A stretch of 64,000 nt of DNA from the NCBI RefSeq assembly GCF_006443095.1, contig NZ_VFWZ01000003.1, forward strand, positions 1 through 64,000, read 5' to 3'. Positions 1 through 8,216 of this stretch are shown here, piece after piece. The translations under genes and the position numbers were made by a program. This stretch comes from Aquimarina algicola (lineage in GTDB: Bacteria; Bacteroidota; Bacteroidia; Flavobacteriales; Flavobacteriaceae). The notes beneath the pieces are model-generated. The model ran no database searches and was not told the DNA's origin. It saw only the letters and a list, made by a program, of their open reading frames with translations. Numbering within the stretch: the first letter of the stretch is position 1; each line of letters opens with the position of its first letter.

Positions 1-500
1 TATCCCAAGTCAGGATTATCACTGGTAGGTGTAGGATGAATATCGTTTAATGTATCGTATTTTTCTTTGTCCATGATACCGCTTCCAAATCCTTCTAATT
101 CTTCAGATCCTAACACTACAAATGGAAATAGGAGATCATTATTGGTAGAGCTCTTAAAAAAAGGAGTATTAATAACTCTATTATCAAAAACGTCGTCATT
201 ATCATCATAGATAAAACCTCTTATATTACCTTCAACAGGACTTTCAAAAGTGAATTTTACATCTTTAAACCTATCTTCATAATTTGTTGTTCCTTTCTTA
301 AGGGTAGTAATCTCCCAGTAATTATCAATAGAACTATCAGATAATAGATCTATTAATTCTTGTTTTTGATCGATTTGTAAAAATTCAATTTCTGTCGTTT
401 CTTCTCTTGCAATTGTTTCTAAATCATCTTCTGGTGCTTCACAAGAATTAAATAGTATTGCTCCGACTATTATTTTAAATACAATGTTTTTAAATTTCAT
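1..500 (-). CDS. Lipoprotein of unknown function (3' part outside the window)
   Basis: The frame is open from an ATG at 500 to the window edge, so about 166 N-terminal residues are visible. The N-terminus is a lipoprotein signal: a basic start, a hydrophobic stretch, then the lipobox LFNSC with Cys20, followed by acidic residues (EAPEDD), as in surface-exported Bacteroidota lipoproteins. The rest is acidic and has a GFIYDDNDDVFDN stretch, with no family I recognise. It is divergent from the sigma-factor operon and separated from it by a 14-bp inverted repeat. It may belong to the same exported system, but nothing proves that. Confidence 0.8.
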   Translation of the reverse strand, partial: MKFKNIVFKIIVGAILFNSCEAPEDDLETIAREETTEIEFLQIDQKQELIDLLSDSSIDNYWEITTLKKGTTNYEDRFKDVKFTFESPVEGNIRGFIYDDNDDVFDNRVINTPFFKSSTNNDLLFPFVVLGSEELEGFGSGIMDKEKYDTLNDIHPTPTSDNPDLG

Positions 501-545
501 GATATTTTTATTTGGTTACAATACTGAAACTAACGAAAGCAAATT

Positions 546-586
546 TACCCTACCTAAAAGTTTATTTTATTTTTTTAGGTAGGGTA
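546..586. promoter_or_regulatory. 14-bp perfect inverted repeat between divergent genes
   Basis: TACCCTACCTAAAA (546-559) and TTTTAGGTAGGGTA (573-586) are exact inverted copies with a 13-nt AT-rich loop. They lie between the lipoprotein gene (start 500, minus) and the sigma-factor gene (about 648, plus). A TAAATTTG box, matching the Bacteroidota -7 consensus TAnnTTTG, reads leftwards at 547-540 and overlaps one arm. The position fits an operator or attenuator for one or both genes. A bidirectional terminator is less likely, because both genes begin here. Confidence 0.5.
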
Positions 587-647
587 TTTTACTATAAATT
601 AGTTTTAGTAATAGTCAGATAATGAATTAAAGAATAAATAAATTATT

Positions 648-1175
648 TTGAACAAAAAAAACAATAATTTAAGATCTGTTTGCGAGGAAAAAAATTTTGA
701 AGGGCTTTATGATAACTACAGTAATTCTCTATACAGTTTTCTATATTTTAAATGCGGAGATAAAGATAGAGCATCAGACTTAGTTCAGGAAGCGTATGTG
801 AAGTTATGGAAAAATTGCAAAAAGATTTTCTTTGAAAAAGCGAAATCCTATTTGTACACTGTAGCAAACAATCAATTTTTAACTGAACAAAACCATCAAA
901 AAATTGTTCTCCATTATAAAACTAAATCAGATAAAAATATAATCAATTATGAAAGCCCTGAATATTTATTAGAAGAAAAAGAGTATATGGCTAAACTTGA
1001 AAATGCAATTGCAAAACTTACCAATGCACAAAGAGAAGTTTTTCTATTAAATAGAATAGAAAAGAAAAAATACAGAGAGATTGCAGAGATGTTACAAATT
1101 TCAACAAAAGCCGTAGAGAAACGTATGCATGCAGCATTATTGAGTCTAAAAGATGAACTTGGAAGAAAAGTTTAG
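648..1175 (+). CDS. ECF sigma factor, FecI-like
   Basis: This is a 175-aa sigma-70 family ECF factor. Region 2 is visible in residues 20-55 (YDNYSNSLYSFLYFK, then DLVQEAYVKLWKN), and region 4 in residues about 118-165 (LTNAQREVFLLNRIE, then the helix-turn-helix KYREIAEMLQISTKAVEKRM). It would direct RNA polymerase to its own regulon, normally including the adjacent receptor. The start is probably TTG at 648: an in-frame stop lies at 639-641, and the only other possible starts are ATT at 642 and 645. The FecR-type anti-sigma gene follows after 26 bp and the TonB receptor after that, the usual Bacteroidota order. Confidence 0.9.
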   Translation: MNKKNNNLRSVCEEKNFEGLYDNYSNSLYSFLYFKCGDKDRASDLVQEAYVKLWKNCKKIFFEKAKSYLYTVANNQFLTEQNHQKIVLHYKTKSDKNIINYESPEYLLEEKEYMAKLENAIAKLTNAQREVFLLNRIEKKKYREIAEMLQISTKAVEKRMHAALLSLKDELGRKV

Positions 1176-1201
1176 CCTTTTTATACACTAAAAACATTAT
1201 T

Positions 1202-2116
1202 ATGACAAAATTCAAATATGATGATACTTTTTTAGCTAGATGGTTAAATGATGATTTAACCGACCAAGAACTAAAAGATTTTGAAAATAATGAGGACTAT
1301 AAAACACTTTCAAAAATCGCCTTGAAAAGTGCAGAATTTGAAATTCCAGCTTTTGACAAAAGCGATACCAAAGATAGGGTTAAAAAAGCCGCGTATTACT
1401 CAAAATCAAAGGTTAGGCCTTTGTATTATAAAATAGCAATTGCCGCTTCCTTGATTTTGATATTTACACTAGGAGGAATTAATTATATACAAAATAAGAC
1501 TACTACTTTAACGACAAACTATGGAGAATCAAAAGTTTTTACGCTACCTGATGGGTCGTATGCAGAGTTAAATGGAAATTCTTCTTTAGTTTTTAAAAAT
1601 AAAAAATGGAGAAATAATAAACGATTCCTATCACTAAAAGGGGAATGTTATTTTAAAGTGAAAAGGGGGTCTAAATTCACAGTACAAAGTGACCAAGGAA
1701 TTATTAATGTACTGGGCACTCAATTTAATGTTAAAGCTTTAGGTAACTTCTATATGGTAGAATGCTACGAAGGTAAAGTATTGATAGAAAACGCCAAAAA
1801 TAAAATTACGCTTACTAGGGGTAATAGTGTTCAATACAAAAATGGGAAACTGCATAAGGCTACATTTACTAATACAATACCTAATTGGAAAAATGATGTC
1901 TACATCTATGATGAAACACCTCTGAATGTTGTTTTTAATGATCTACAAAATATGTATGAAATTAATGAATTAATAACAACAAAGGTTAATCTAAATCAAA
2001 AATTTACTGGAAAATTAGTTGTAAACGATCTTAAGAAAGCATTAAATATTGTATGTAAACCTATGAATTTAGAATATAAATTATTAAAAAATACAATAAT
2101 TATATCTCAATTATAA
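1202..2116 (+). CDS. FecR-type anti-sigma factor / transmembrane regulator
   Basis: This 304-aa protein has a cytoplasmic N-terminal region of about 75 residues that would hold the sigma factor. One membrane helix follows (about residues 77-97, IAIAASLILIFTLGGI), then a periplasmic FecR domain (VFTLPDGSYAELNGNSSL, GECYFKV, VLGTQFNVKA). The C-terminal DUF4974-like module of about 70 residues (TPLNVVFNDL, FTGKLVVNDLKKAL) resembles the STN domain. Such proteins relay substrate occupancy of the outer-membrane receptor to the sigma factor. The gene ends 1 bp before the receptor start, so the two are probably translationally coupled. Confidence 0.92.
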   Translation: MTKFKYDDTFLARWLNDDLTDQELKDFENNEDYKTLSKIALKSAEFEIPAFDKSDTKDRVKKAAYYSKSKVRPLYYKIAIAASLILIFTLGGINYIQNKTTTLTTNYGESKVFTLPDGSYAELNGNSSLVFKNKKWRNNKRFLSLKGECYFKVKRGSKFTVQSDQGIINVLGTQFNVKALGNFYMVECYEGKVLIENAKNKITLTRGNSVQYKNGKLHKATFTNTIPNWKNDVYIYDETPLNVVFNDLQNMYEINELITTKVNLNQKFTGKLVVNDLKKALNIVCKPMNLEYKLLKNTIIISQL

Positions 2117-2117
2117 A

Positions 2118-4682
2118 ATGCATAAAAGTTGTCTTCTGTTTCTCTTATTTGGTTTTCAATTAATATTAGGCCAAACGAAACCGTTAATAAAGGTAATTGA
2201 GAATTTGTCTGAGCTATATCATGTAACTTTCTCATATAATCCTAATGAAGTAAATAAGATTTCAGAAATACAGGTCGGAGATTTTTTGAATTTCGAGGAA
2301 GCAATACAAAGTATTGAAATTCAGACCCAATTGCGATTTGAAAAAGTTGATAATCAAAATTATGTAATTTTAAAATCTACAAAAAAAAATATACGGTTAA
2401 TTTGTGGAAAAGTCGTAGACGAAAATTATAGTGCCATAGCCGGAGTTTTAGTCAAAACTTCACTTCAGCATACAGTTACTAATTTAGAGGGTTTTTTTTA
2501 TTTAGAAATTACAGATCAGCCCTCTTTAATAGATTTAAGTGCTTATGGTTTTAAAACTAAATCTATAAGCACTTCCTTCTTTAAAAGTCCTTGTAAACAA
2601 ATATTACTTGAGCAGGAAATCGTGAGTTTGGATGAAGTAATTATAAGGAATTACTTAGCAAAAGGACTTACCAAAAATGAAGATGGAAGTATTAATGTGA
2701 AAATGCAGCAAACAGGGGTATTACCGGGAATAATAGAACCAGATGCAATACAAACATTGCAATTTATACCAGGATTGCAAAGTCCTGATGAAACAGTTAC
2801 TGGTTTGCATATTAGAGGAAGTACTCCAGATCAAAATTTAATTCTCTATGACGGGGTCAAAATGTACCAAGATGCGCACTTTTTTGGATTATTGTCTGTT
2901 TTTAACCCTTATATGATTGATAATATAAAATTATTCAGATCTGCAACTAAATCCAAGTACGGCGGTCATGCCGGTGGAGTAATTTCTATTGGTGTAGATG
3001 AATCTATTCCTAAAAAAATGTCAATAGGTATTGGGGCAACACTTACTCATGTTAATTCAGATATCAAAATACCTTTATTGTATGACAAACTGGCGATCTT
3101 CGCTTCTGCAAGAAGAGGAACAACTGATTTTATTAATACAATAACTACGGAAAAATATGCCGAAGTGGCGTTTCAAAATACTAATATTCTAGATACATCT
3201 AATGACTTAGGAGATGAAGTATTAAATCTTAACTTTGATTTTTTATATGAAGATTATTATACAAAGTTAATTTTTAAGCCTTATGAATCGTTACAGTTTA
3301 ATTTCGGCTTCTTAAAAAACCAAAACAATCTTTTATTCGAAGGAACAAACCCTTTTTTTAAAAGTAATACAGATGATAAACTGAGAGTAGAGAGTGAAAC
3401 ATTATACGAAAGTGTTTCGTATCAAAGCCAATTTTTTGGGTCTCATAACTTACAACTTAGCTTTACTTCTTTTAATAAAAAATACAGTGGTTTAAATGAT
3501 TTTGACATAGCATCTCAACAACCAACTCTTTTAGAAATAACCTTTGACAAGGAAAATGAAGTAAAAGAGACTAGTGTGCAATATAATGGAGAAAAGAAAC
3601 TATTTAAAAATGGAATAATACAATTTGGATATCAACGTAATCGGTCTGAAGTAAGTTATATCGCTGATAGTTATGGATTGGACTTAAGGACATTCCAAGA
3701 ATTTTTTAAAGGAAAAGAAACTTCGCAATCTTTTTTTTCTGATTTTAAATTTAGAGGTGAAAAATTACAGCTTAACCTTGGGGGAAGACGACAATATTTT
3801 AATAGACTAAATGATGTTTTTTGGGAACCTCGAGCGTTTTTAAATTATAAATTACTCCCAAAACTTTGGATGAAAATCTCTTATGAGGAAAAACATCAAT
3901 CTATAAGCCAAATTACTGATTTACGAAATGACGGATTAGGAAATTTATTTAATCAATTATGGGTAGTTTCTACTGATGAAAGTATTCCCGTAATAAAAAA
4001 TCAACAACTAGTTGTTGGCTTTGATTTTCAAAGAAAAGGATGGACTGTTGATGTAGAAACGTATATTAAGAAATTAGAAGGTATTGGTATATTGTTAACA
4101 GATAATATATTTTCGCCTAGAAATGTGTCAGGAACTAATAGAATAAAAGGAATAGACATACTTTTAAAAAAGAAATGGAGAAACTATGGGACTTGGTTTA
4201 GTTATTCTTTTGCCGATAATAAATATCAGTTTGAAGAGATAAATAATAATAGACCTTTCCAAGGATCATTCGATATTAAACATAGCTTAGTATGGACACA
4301 TACCTTGACATTTAAAAATATCAACTTTGCAATTGGTTACAGACACCGTACAGGCATACCGTATACCCAGAAAAATTTAGATACGAATAACCCTCAAAGT
4401 AATTTTATAGTTTTCGAGAAGTATAATGGTGAAAGATTACCCGATTATCATCGAGTAGACCTGACAGCTGATTATAATTTTTATTTAGATAAAGCAAAAA
4501 AAATAAAAACACGAATAGGATTTGCACTTCAAAATATTACAAACGAGCGAAATGTTCTTTCTAGAGATTTTAGAGTTTTAGAATCAAATAATGAGAATAA
4601 CATTTCACAACTTCTTCTTGAAAGAGTAGATCGATATTCTATTGGTTTTACACCTAATTTTATAATTAGGTGTAATCTATAA
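2118..4682 (+). CDS. TonB-dependent outer-membrane receptor with STN signalling domain
   Basis: This is an 854-aa FecA-like receptor. After a signal peptide (SCLLFLLFGFQLILGQ) come a short STN signalling domain (about residues 25-88, ELYHVTFSYNPNEV), a carboxypeptidase-regulatory-like domain (about 92-170, GKVVDENYSAIAGVLVKT), a plug (about 195-290, LHIRGSTPDQNLILYDGVKM) and a long beta-barrel. The STN domain is what a FecR partner reads, which fits the operon. Substrate is unknown; iron chelates are typical of the family but nothing here is specific for them. Confidence 0.92.
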   Translation: MHKSCLLFLLFGFQLILGQTKPLIKVIENLSELYHVTFSYNPNEVNKISEIQVGDFLNFEEAIQSIEIQTQLRFEKVDNQNYVILKSTKKNIRLICGKVVDENYSAIAGVLVKTSLQHTVTNLEGFFYLEITDQPSLIDLSAYGFKTKSISTSFFKSPCKQILLEQEIVSLDEVIIRNYLAKGLTKNEDGSINVKMQQTGVLPGIIEPDAIQTLQFIPGLQSPDETVTGLHIRGSTPDQNLILYDGVKMYQDAHFFGLLSVFNPYMIDNIKLFRSATKSKYGGHAGGVISIGVDESIPKKMSIGIGATLTHVNSDIKIPLLYDKLAIFASARRGTTDFINTITTEKYAEVAFQNTNILDTSNDLGDEVLNLNFDFLYEDYYTKLIFKPYESLQFNFGFLKNQNNLLFEGTNPFFKSNTDDKLRVESETLYESVSYQSQFFGSHNLQLSFTSFNKKYSGLNDFDIASQQPTLLEITFDKENEVKETSVQYNGEKKLFKNGIIQFGYQRNRSEVSYIADSYGLDLRTFQEFFKGKETSQSFFSDFKFRGEKLQLNLGGRRQYFNRLNDVFWEPRAFLNYKLLPKLWMKISYEEKHQSISQITDLRNDGLGNLFNQLWVVSTDESIPVIKNQQLVVGFDFQRKGWTVDVETYIKKLEGIGILLTDNIFSPRNVSGTNRIKGIDILLKKKWRNYGTWFSYSFADNKYQFEEINNNRPFQGSFDIKHSLVWTHTLTFKNINFAIGYRHRTGIPYTQKNLDTNNPQSNFIVFEKYNGERLPDYHRVDLTADYNFYLDKAKKIKTRIGFALQNITNERNVLSRDFRVLESNNENNISQLLLERVDRYSIGFTPNFIIRCNL
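4650..4673 (+). terminator. Hairpin at the end of the receptor gene
   Basis: ACACCTAATT (4650-4659) and AATTAGGTGT (4664-4673) form a perfect 10-bp stem with a 4-nt loop, inside the last codons of the receptor gene. No strong T-run follows, so its role as a terminator is uncertain. Confidence 0.35.
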
Positions 4683-4810
4683 CCCTTAAAACATATCTAA
4701 TAAATTATAGGAAAACATGGTCTATTCCCGCTACAATTTTATTAGTTTTTTAATTGAAAAAGTACTTTACTGCTCAGGAGGATATATGATAAGCCAAATT
4801 TTGAAGTTAT

Positions 4811-6343
4811 TTAGCTAAAGTTTTTCCAATGATTAGGCAGTAATTCTGTAAGTCGATTGGCTTTATGTTCCGGGATTCTTTCTAGAACATCTTTCAGCCA
4901 AACATAAGGAGCGACATTATTAATTTTACACATCGCAAAGAAAGAATATAACATGGCAGCTTTCTGAGCAGCCTTATGTGATCCTGCAAACAGGTAATTC
5001 TTTCTTCCTAATGCTAAGGGCCTTATGGTATTCTCGATGCGGTTATTGTCTATTTCATAGATTCCATTATCAGTATAGGCCACCAGTTTAGTCCATAACT
5101 TAAGGGTGTAAGCTATTGCTCTACCAATAGCACTTTTAGGAAGAACAACAAATGCCTGCTTTTGTAACCAAATCCCTAATGCTCTCAAAACAGGAACGGC
5201 ATATCGTCTTCGGTATCGCTGTCTGGTTGTTGAAGGTATACCTCGTTCTTTTGACTTACGCTCTATAGTATATAGCTTTTGGATTTGTTCCAATACATAA
5301 CTTGCCCTAGATGCATCTTGATCCAGTGCCTTCTCAAAATACCGCCTGGCATGCGCCATGCAACCCAGTAGTTTAATGCTTCCTTTAGTAGTAAGGTTTA
5401 GATATCCTGAATATCCATCTGTTTGAATCGTTCCGCTATATTGTTGTAATATCGTCTCTGGAACCTTTTTTGATCGACTGGGAGCATATTTAAATAAAAC
5501 CAAGCCTTCTACAGGAGCATGATGTACCCAATGATATCCCATATGGAGCGTTCCTTTTCCTTGTTTTGTCTTAGCCTTAGTTTTATGAAAATCCTGAACT
5601 TTTATAGGGCTTTCATCAATCTGTAAATAATTGCTCTGTAACAATTGTTTTTCTAAACAATCGTATAAAGGAGCCAACAATCTGGTCGTAGCATTGAACC
5701 ATCCGCATAATGTAGCTTCACTAAGCATTACACCCTGCCCCTTGAAGATTTGTCGTTGTCTGTAAAAGGGAAGATGGTAACAAAATTTATTGACAAGAAT
5801 CTGTGCTAATAATCCGGCACCGGCATTTCCTTTGGGTATAGGGAGTGAAGGAAGAGAACCAATCACAATGTTTTGTGCTTCCGGTAACACATATTTAGGA
5901 CGTATGATTTTTCTAACATAAATATTTGATGGAGTATATTCCAGTAGTTCTGTAATTTCTTCTCCTATCTTCTTTGCTCCAATAGGAAGTCCTTCGGGTT
6001 CAATAGTTTCTTCTACTCTGGGAAGATGAGCAGCAAGCGTGGTTCTAACAGGCTGTTGTTTTGGCTTGGTGTACTGTTCTCTTTTGTAGGTAATCTCAAC
6101 AGTATCATTATCCAAGGGAGATATAATAGATGATACCTCTGTAAATAACTCTAACTGCCCGTCTTCTGTAGCAACAAAACGTTCACTTTTACTCCCAAAA
6201 ATTAGACGCTTCAATTCTGACAACTGCTGTTGAAGGTATTGATAGTCTAATGTTAACTTTTGATGTGCTTTGGCAAGGGTGTCGTAAGCTTCCCGTAGCT
6301 CAGATTGTGTATGGATAGTAGCAGTGTGTTGGGATGTTTTCAC
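4811..6343 (-). CDS. tnpC: IS66 transposase TnpC (copy 1)
   Basis: This 510-aa protein is the DDE transposase of IS66. It has an N-terminal coiled coil (residues about 5-50), the region LKRLIFGSKSERF, a zinc-finger-like and linker part, then the DDE core with YLQIDESPIKV (first Asp), TDGYSGYL (second Asp) and a C-terminal NNRIENTIRPLALGRKNYLF (Glu). The IS66 C-terminal domain YSFFAMCKINNVAPYVWL closes it. The protein looks complete. It differs from copy 2 at only a small number of residues. Confidence 0.95.
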   Translation of the reverse strand: MKTSQHTATIHTQSELREAYDTLAKAHQKLTLDYQYLQQQLSELKRLIFGSKSERFVATEDGQLELFTEVSSIISPLDNDTVEITYKREQYTKPKQQPVRTTLAAHLPRVEETIEPEGLPIGAKKIGEEITELLEYTPSNIYVRKIIRPKYVLPEAQNIVIGSLPSLPIPKGNAGAGLLAQILVNKFCYHLPFYRQRQIFKGQGVMLSEATLCGWFNATTRLLAPLYDCLEKQLLQSNYLQIDESPIKVQDFHKTKAKTKQGKGTLHMGYHWVHHAPVEGLVLFKYAPSRSKKVPETILQQYSGTIQTDGYSGYLNLTTKGSIKLLGCMAHARRYFEKALDQDASRASYVLEQIQKLYTIERKSKERGIPSTTRQRYRRRYAVPVLRALGIWLQKQAFVVLPKSAIGRAIAYTLKLWTKLVAYTDNGIYEIDNNRIENTIRPLALGRKNYLFAGSHKAAQKAAMLYSFFAMCKINNVAPYVWLKDVLERIPEHKANRLTELLPNHWKNFS

Positions 6344-6384
6344 TACATGAAGATATTAAAAAAACTTCATATCCCACAACCAGA

Positions 6385-6747
6385 TCAACACTTTTCTACA
6401 AGATGTTTGTACCGTTTTCTTCTACTAATATCAGTAATGACAACACCATCAATAAGCAAAACCAATTGTGAATAGGTTAAAGAAATACTACTTACTTCTG
6501 TATCATAATAAGGAAGCTCAAAGGTACCTGATTCTAATCGTTTATAATAGAGAATAAAACTACTGCCACTCCAATGTAATAATTTAACCTTGTCACGAGT
6601 TTTATTAATGAAAATATATACTGACCCATCTGTAGGTGAAGTCAATAAATCATTTTGAATCAACCCGCAAAGACCATTAAAGCCTTTACGCATATCAGCA
6701 GGCTTACTGTAGAGGTGAAACTGATGGGTAGTGGTCAGTCCAAACAT
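6385..6747 (-). CDS. tnpB: IS66 accessory protein TnpB (copy 1)
   Basis: This 120-aa IS66 Orf2-type protein has the family signature ADMRKGFNGLCGLI and the core VYIFINKTRDKVKLLHW. TnpB is needed with TnpA and TnpC for IS66 transposition, but its biochemical role is unclear. Its ATG shares one base with the tnpA stop (TAATG), indicating translational coupling. Confidence 0.95.
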   Translation of the reverse strand: MFGLTTTHQFHLYSKPADMRKGFNGLCGLIQNDLLTSPTDGSVYIFINKTRDKVKLLHWSGSSFILYYKRLESGTFELPYYDTEVSSISLTYSQLVLLIDGVVITDISRRKRYKHLVEKC

Positions 6748-7079
6748 TAGAAAAGAGTAATCAGATTTTTTAATTCTTTATTACTAATATCAGAAGGGCA
6801 TTTTAGAAGTACACCATTGGGATAATGAATCTCTAAAAAAACTGTTTTTGAAATTGATAGAGGAGTAGAGACTTCAACAGGAATAAAAGAGGATGTACTC
6901 TTAGTTACTTTTTGCTTGGCATCCGGAAACTCTGCTCTAAATTTACGGTACCAGTATTTCATAACCCCATAGGTAATGCCTTGTGCCTCTCCAAAATTCT
7001 TTAAACTCAGGGGACTCTTTTTCCAATTTCTTAAAATCGTGTACATCTCTCGTTTTCGCTTAGTGTCTTCTTTTTGCAT
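6747..7079 (-). CDS. tnpA: IS66 accessory protein TnpA (copy 1)
   Basis: This 110-aa protein has an N-terminal helix-turn-helix-like part (SLKNFGEAQGITYGVMKYWY) and a C-terminal part (FLEIHYPNGVLLKCP) typical of IS66 Orf1/TnpA proteins. It is first in the tnpABC operon and probably binds the element's ends. Confidence 0.9.
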   Translation of the reverse strand: MQKEDTKRKREMYTILRNWKKSPLSLKNFGEAQGITYGVMKYWYRKFRAEFPDAKQKVTKSTSSFIPVEVSTPLSISKTVFLEIHYPNGVLLKCPSDISNKELKNLITLF

Positions 7080-7137
7080 AACACAAAACTAAAACTCAAA
7101 TTAAAACCATGCAATATGTACTTTGCCGAACGCTTAC

Positions 7138-7600
7138 AAATCAATTTCAATCCACTAAAAGTGAAAAAGTTCTAAGTAAATTACAATTGCATAGAATTCC
7201 TTTTCTAAACCGAATTCATGAATAAGAAACAACTTCTAATCATAAAGTGATTAATTTTTACTACCAGAACATAGTGACAAAAGTTGTAATAACCTCTATT
7301 AGAAAATAATGATAATGAAAGTAAAAAAAGTGTATCCACTTAGTAAAGTACATTCAGGTATTTTTACCAAACAGGTACGATATTAAATTAGAATACAAAT
7401 ACTAAGTTCATCTTTAGATTAAATATAAAAAATTGCAGATAATATGTAAGTCTATGATGATGTTCATTATCATAGACTTACAATTATTTTTTTAAATAAC
7501 TGTCTTTAATCGAATAAATTAACAAATCATCTAATAATGAGCTTAAAACATATGAGATATGTGTTTAAACCGTAATTTTGAACTATATAACAAACTCATT
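7138..7600. other. AT-rich gap right of IS66 copy 1
   Basis: This stretch of about 460 bp lies between the IS end and the next lipoprotein gene. I see no convincing gene. The only coding candidate is a 23-codon ATG-to-TAA frame near 7317 (MKVKKVYPLSKVHSG), which is too short to call. A strong plus-direction terminator at 7446-7490 implies that something is transcribed here, such as a small RNA or a gene remnant. Confidence 0.4.
7446..7490 (+). terminator. Rho-independent terminator without an obvious gene
   Basis: GTAAGTCTATGAT (7446-7458) pairs perfectly with ATCATAGACTTAC (7469-7481), with a 10-nt loop. AATTATTTTTTT follows on the plus strand. The upstream transcript is unidentified. Confidence 0.65.
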
Positions 7601-7945
7601 ATGAAAAAAAAGCTATTCACTATTCTCTTAGGATTTTCTATTATTAGTTGTTCTAGTTCTAAAGCAACATTAAAAGAAATAGATGTCGTGGAGTCTACTC
7701 CAGAAAAAGTTTCTGAAAATGAAGCTATCACAAATTCTACATCTAAAGAAATCAACTATAAGATTAATACCATAATTCTTAATTACTTAGATGTACCAAT
7801 TTCTTATATAGCAAGATCAGATGTAAAAGAAACTAACCAAGGGTATCACTGGAAATTTATGAATGTAAAGACGGGAGAAAACTTTATCGCTAATATTGAC
7901 TTTAATTTCAAATCAGTAAAAATTAAGAAAAACAAAAGAAATTAA
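7601..7945 (+). CDS. Small lipoprotein of unknown function
   Basis: The 114-aa product begins MKKKLFTILLGFSIISC, a lipoprotein signal with Cys17. The ATG at 7601 is preferred over an in-frame ATG at 7559 because it places the signal peptide at the N-terminus. The mature part is low-complexity followed by a small beta-rich region (INTIILNYLDVPISYIARSD, then GYHWKFMNVKTGENFIANID). A terminator follows at 8012-8042. The gene sits between two IS66 copies and may have survived local rearrangement. Confidence 0.75.
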   Translation: MKKKLFTILLGFSIISCSSSKATLKEIDVVESTPEKVSENEAITNSTSKEINYKINTIILNYLDVPISYIARSDVKETNQGYHWKFMNVKTGENFIANIDFNFKSVKIKKNKRN

Positions 7946-8011
7946 TATATGTAGTAACCTACAACTACTTTATTAATGTTGATACGCAGTTTTTTTGCCT
8001 CAACTAAGCGT

Positions 8012-8042
8012 AACCTGATTTAGAATTAAATCAGGTTTTTTT
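8012..8042 (+). terminator. Rho-independent terminator after the small lipoprotein gene
   Basis: AACCTGATTTA (8012-8022) pairs with TAAATCAGGTT (8027-8037) around a GAAT loop, followed by a run of T to 8042. It lies about 65 bp beyond the lipoprotein stop codon. Confidence 0.8.
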
Positions 8043-8216
8043 AAGACCGAAATTCCTTCGTGTGTTACCAATACGTTTCTGATGCAGATTTCAAAGGTAA
8101 ATTCGTAAAGCAACTTGTGGTTTTTTCAAAATCAATTTTGTTTGCTGTGATAAGAGTGAAATGTATTCTCAAAAATAATAGTTTTTATTTGAAATTGATG
8201 CATATTGTGAAATTAC

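Larger units (their letters stand above)
4811..7137 (-). mobile_element. IS66-family insertion sequence, copy 1
   Basis: The element carries the three IS66 genes in order tnpA-tnpB-tnpC on the minus strand. The right end is set at 7137 because both copies stay alike up to CGCTTAC, whose complement GTAAGCG is a typical IS66 terminus, and diverge beyond it. No matching GTAAGCG terminus is visible left of tnpC, and similarity to copy 2 stops about 10 nt beyond the tnpC stop. The left boundary given is therefore only the tnpC end. Confidence 0.8.
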
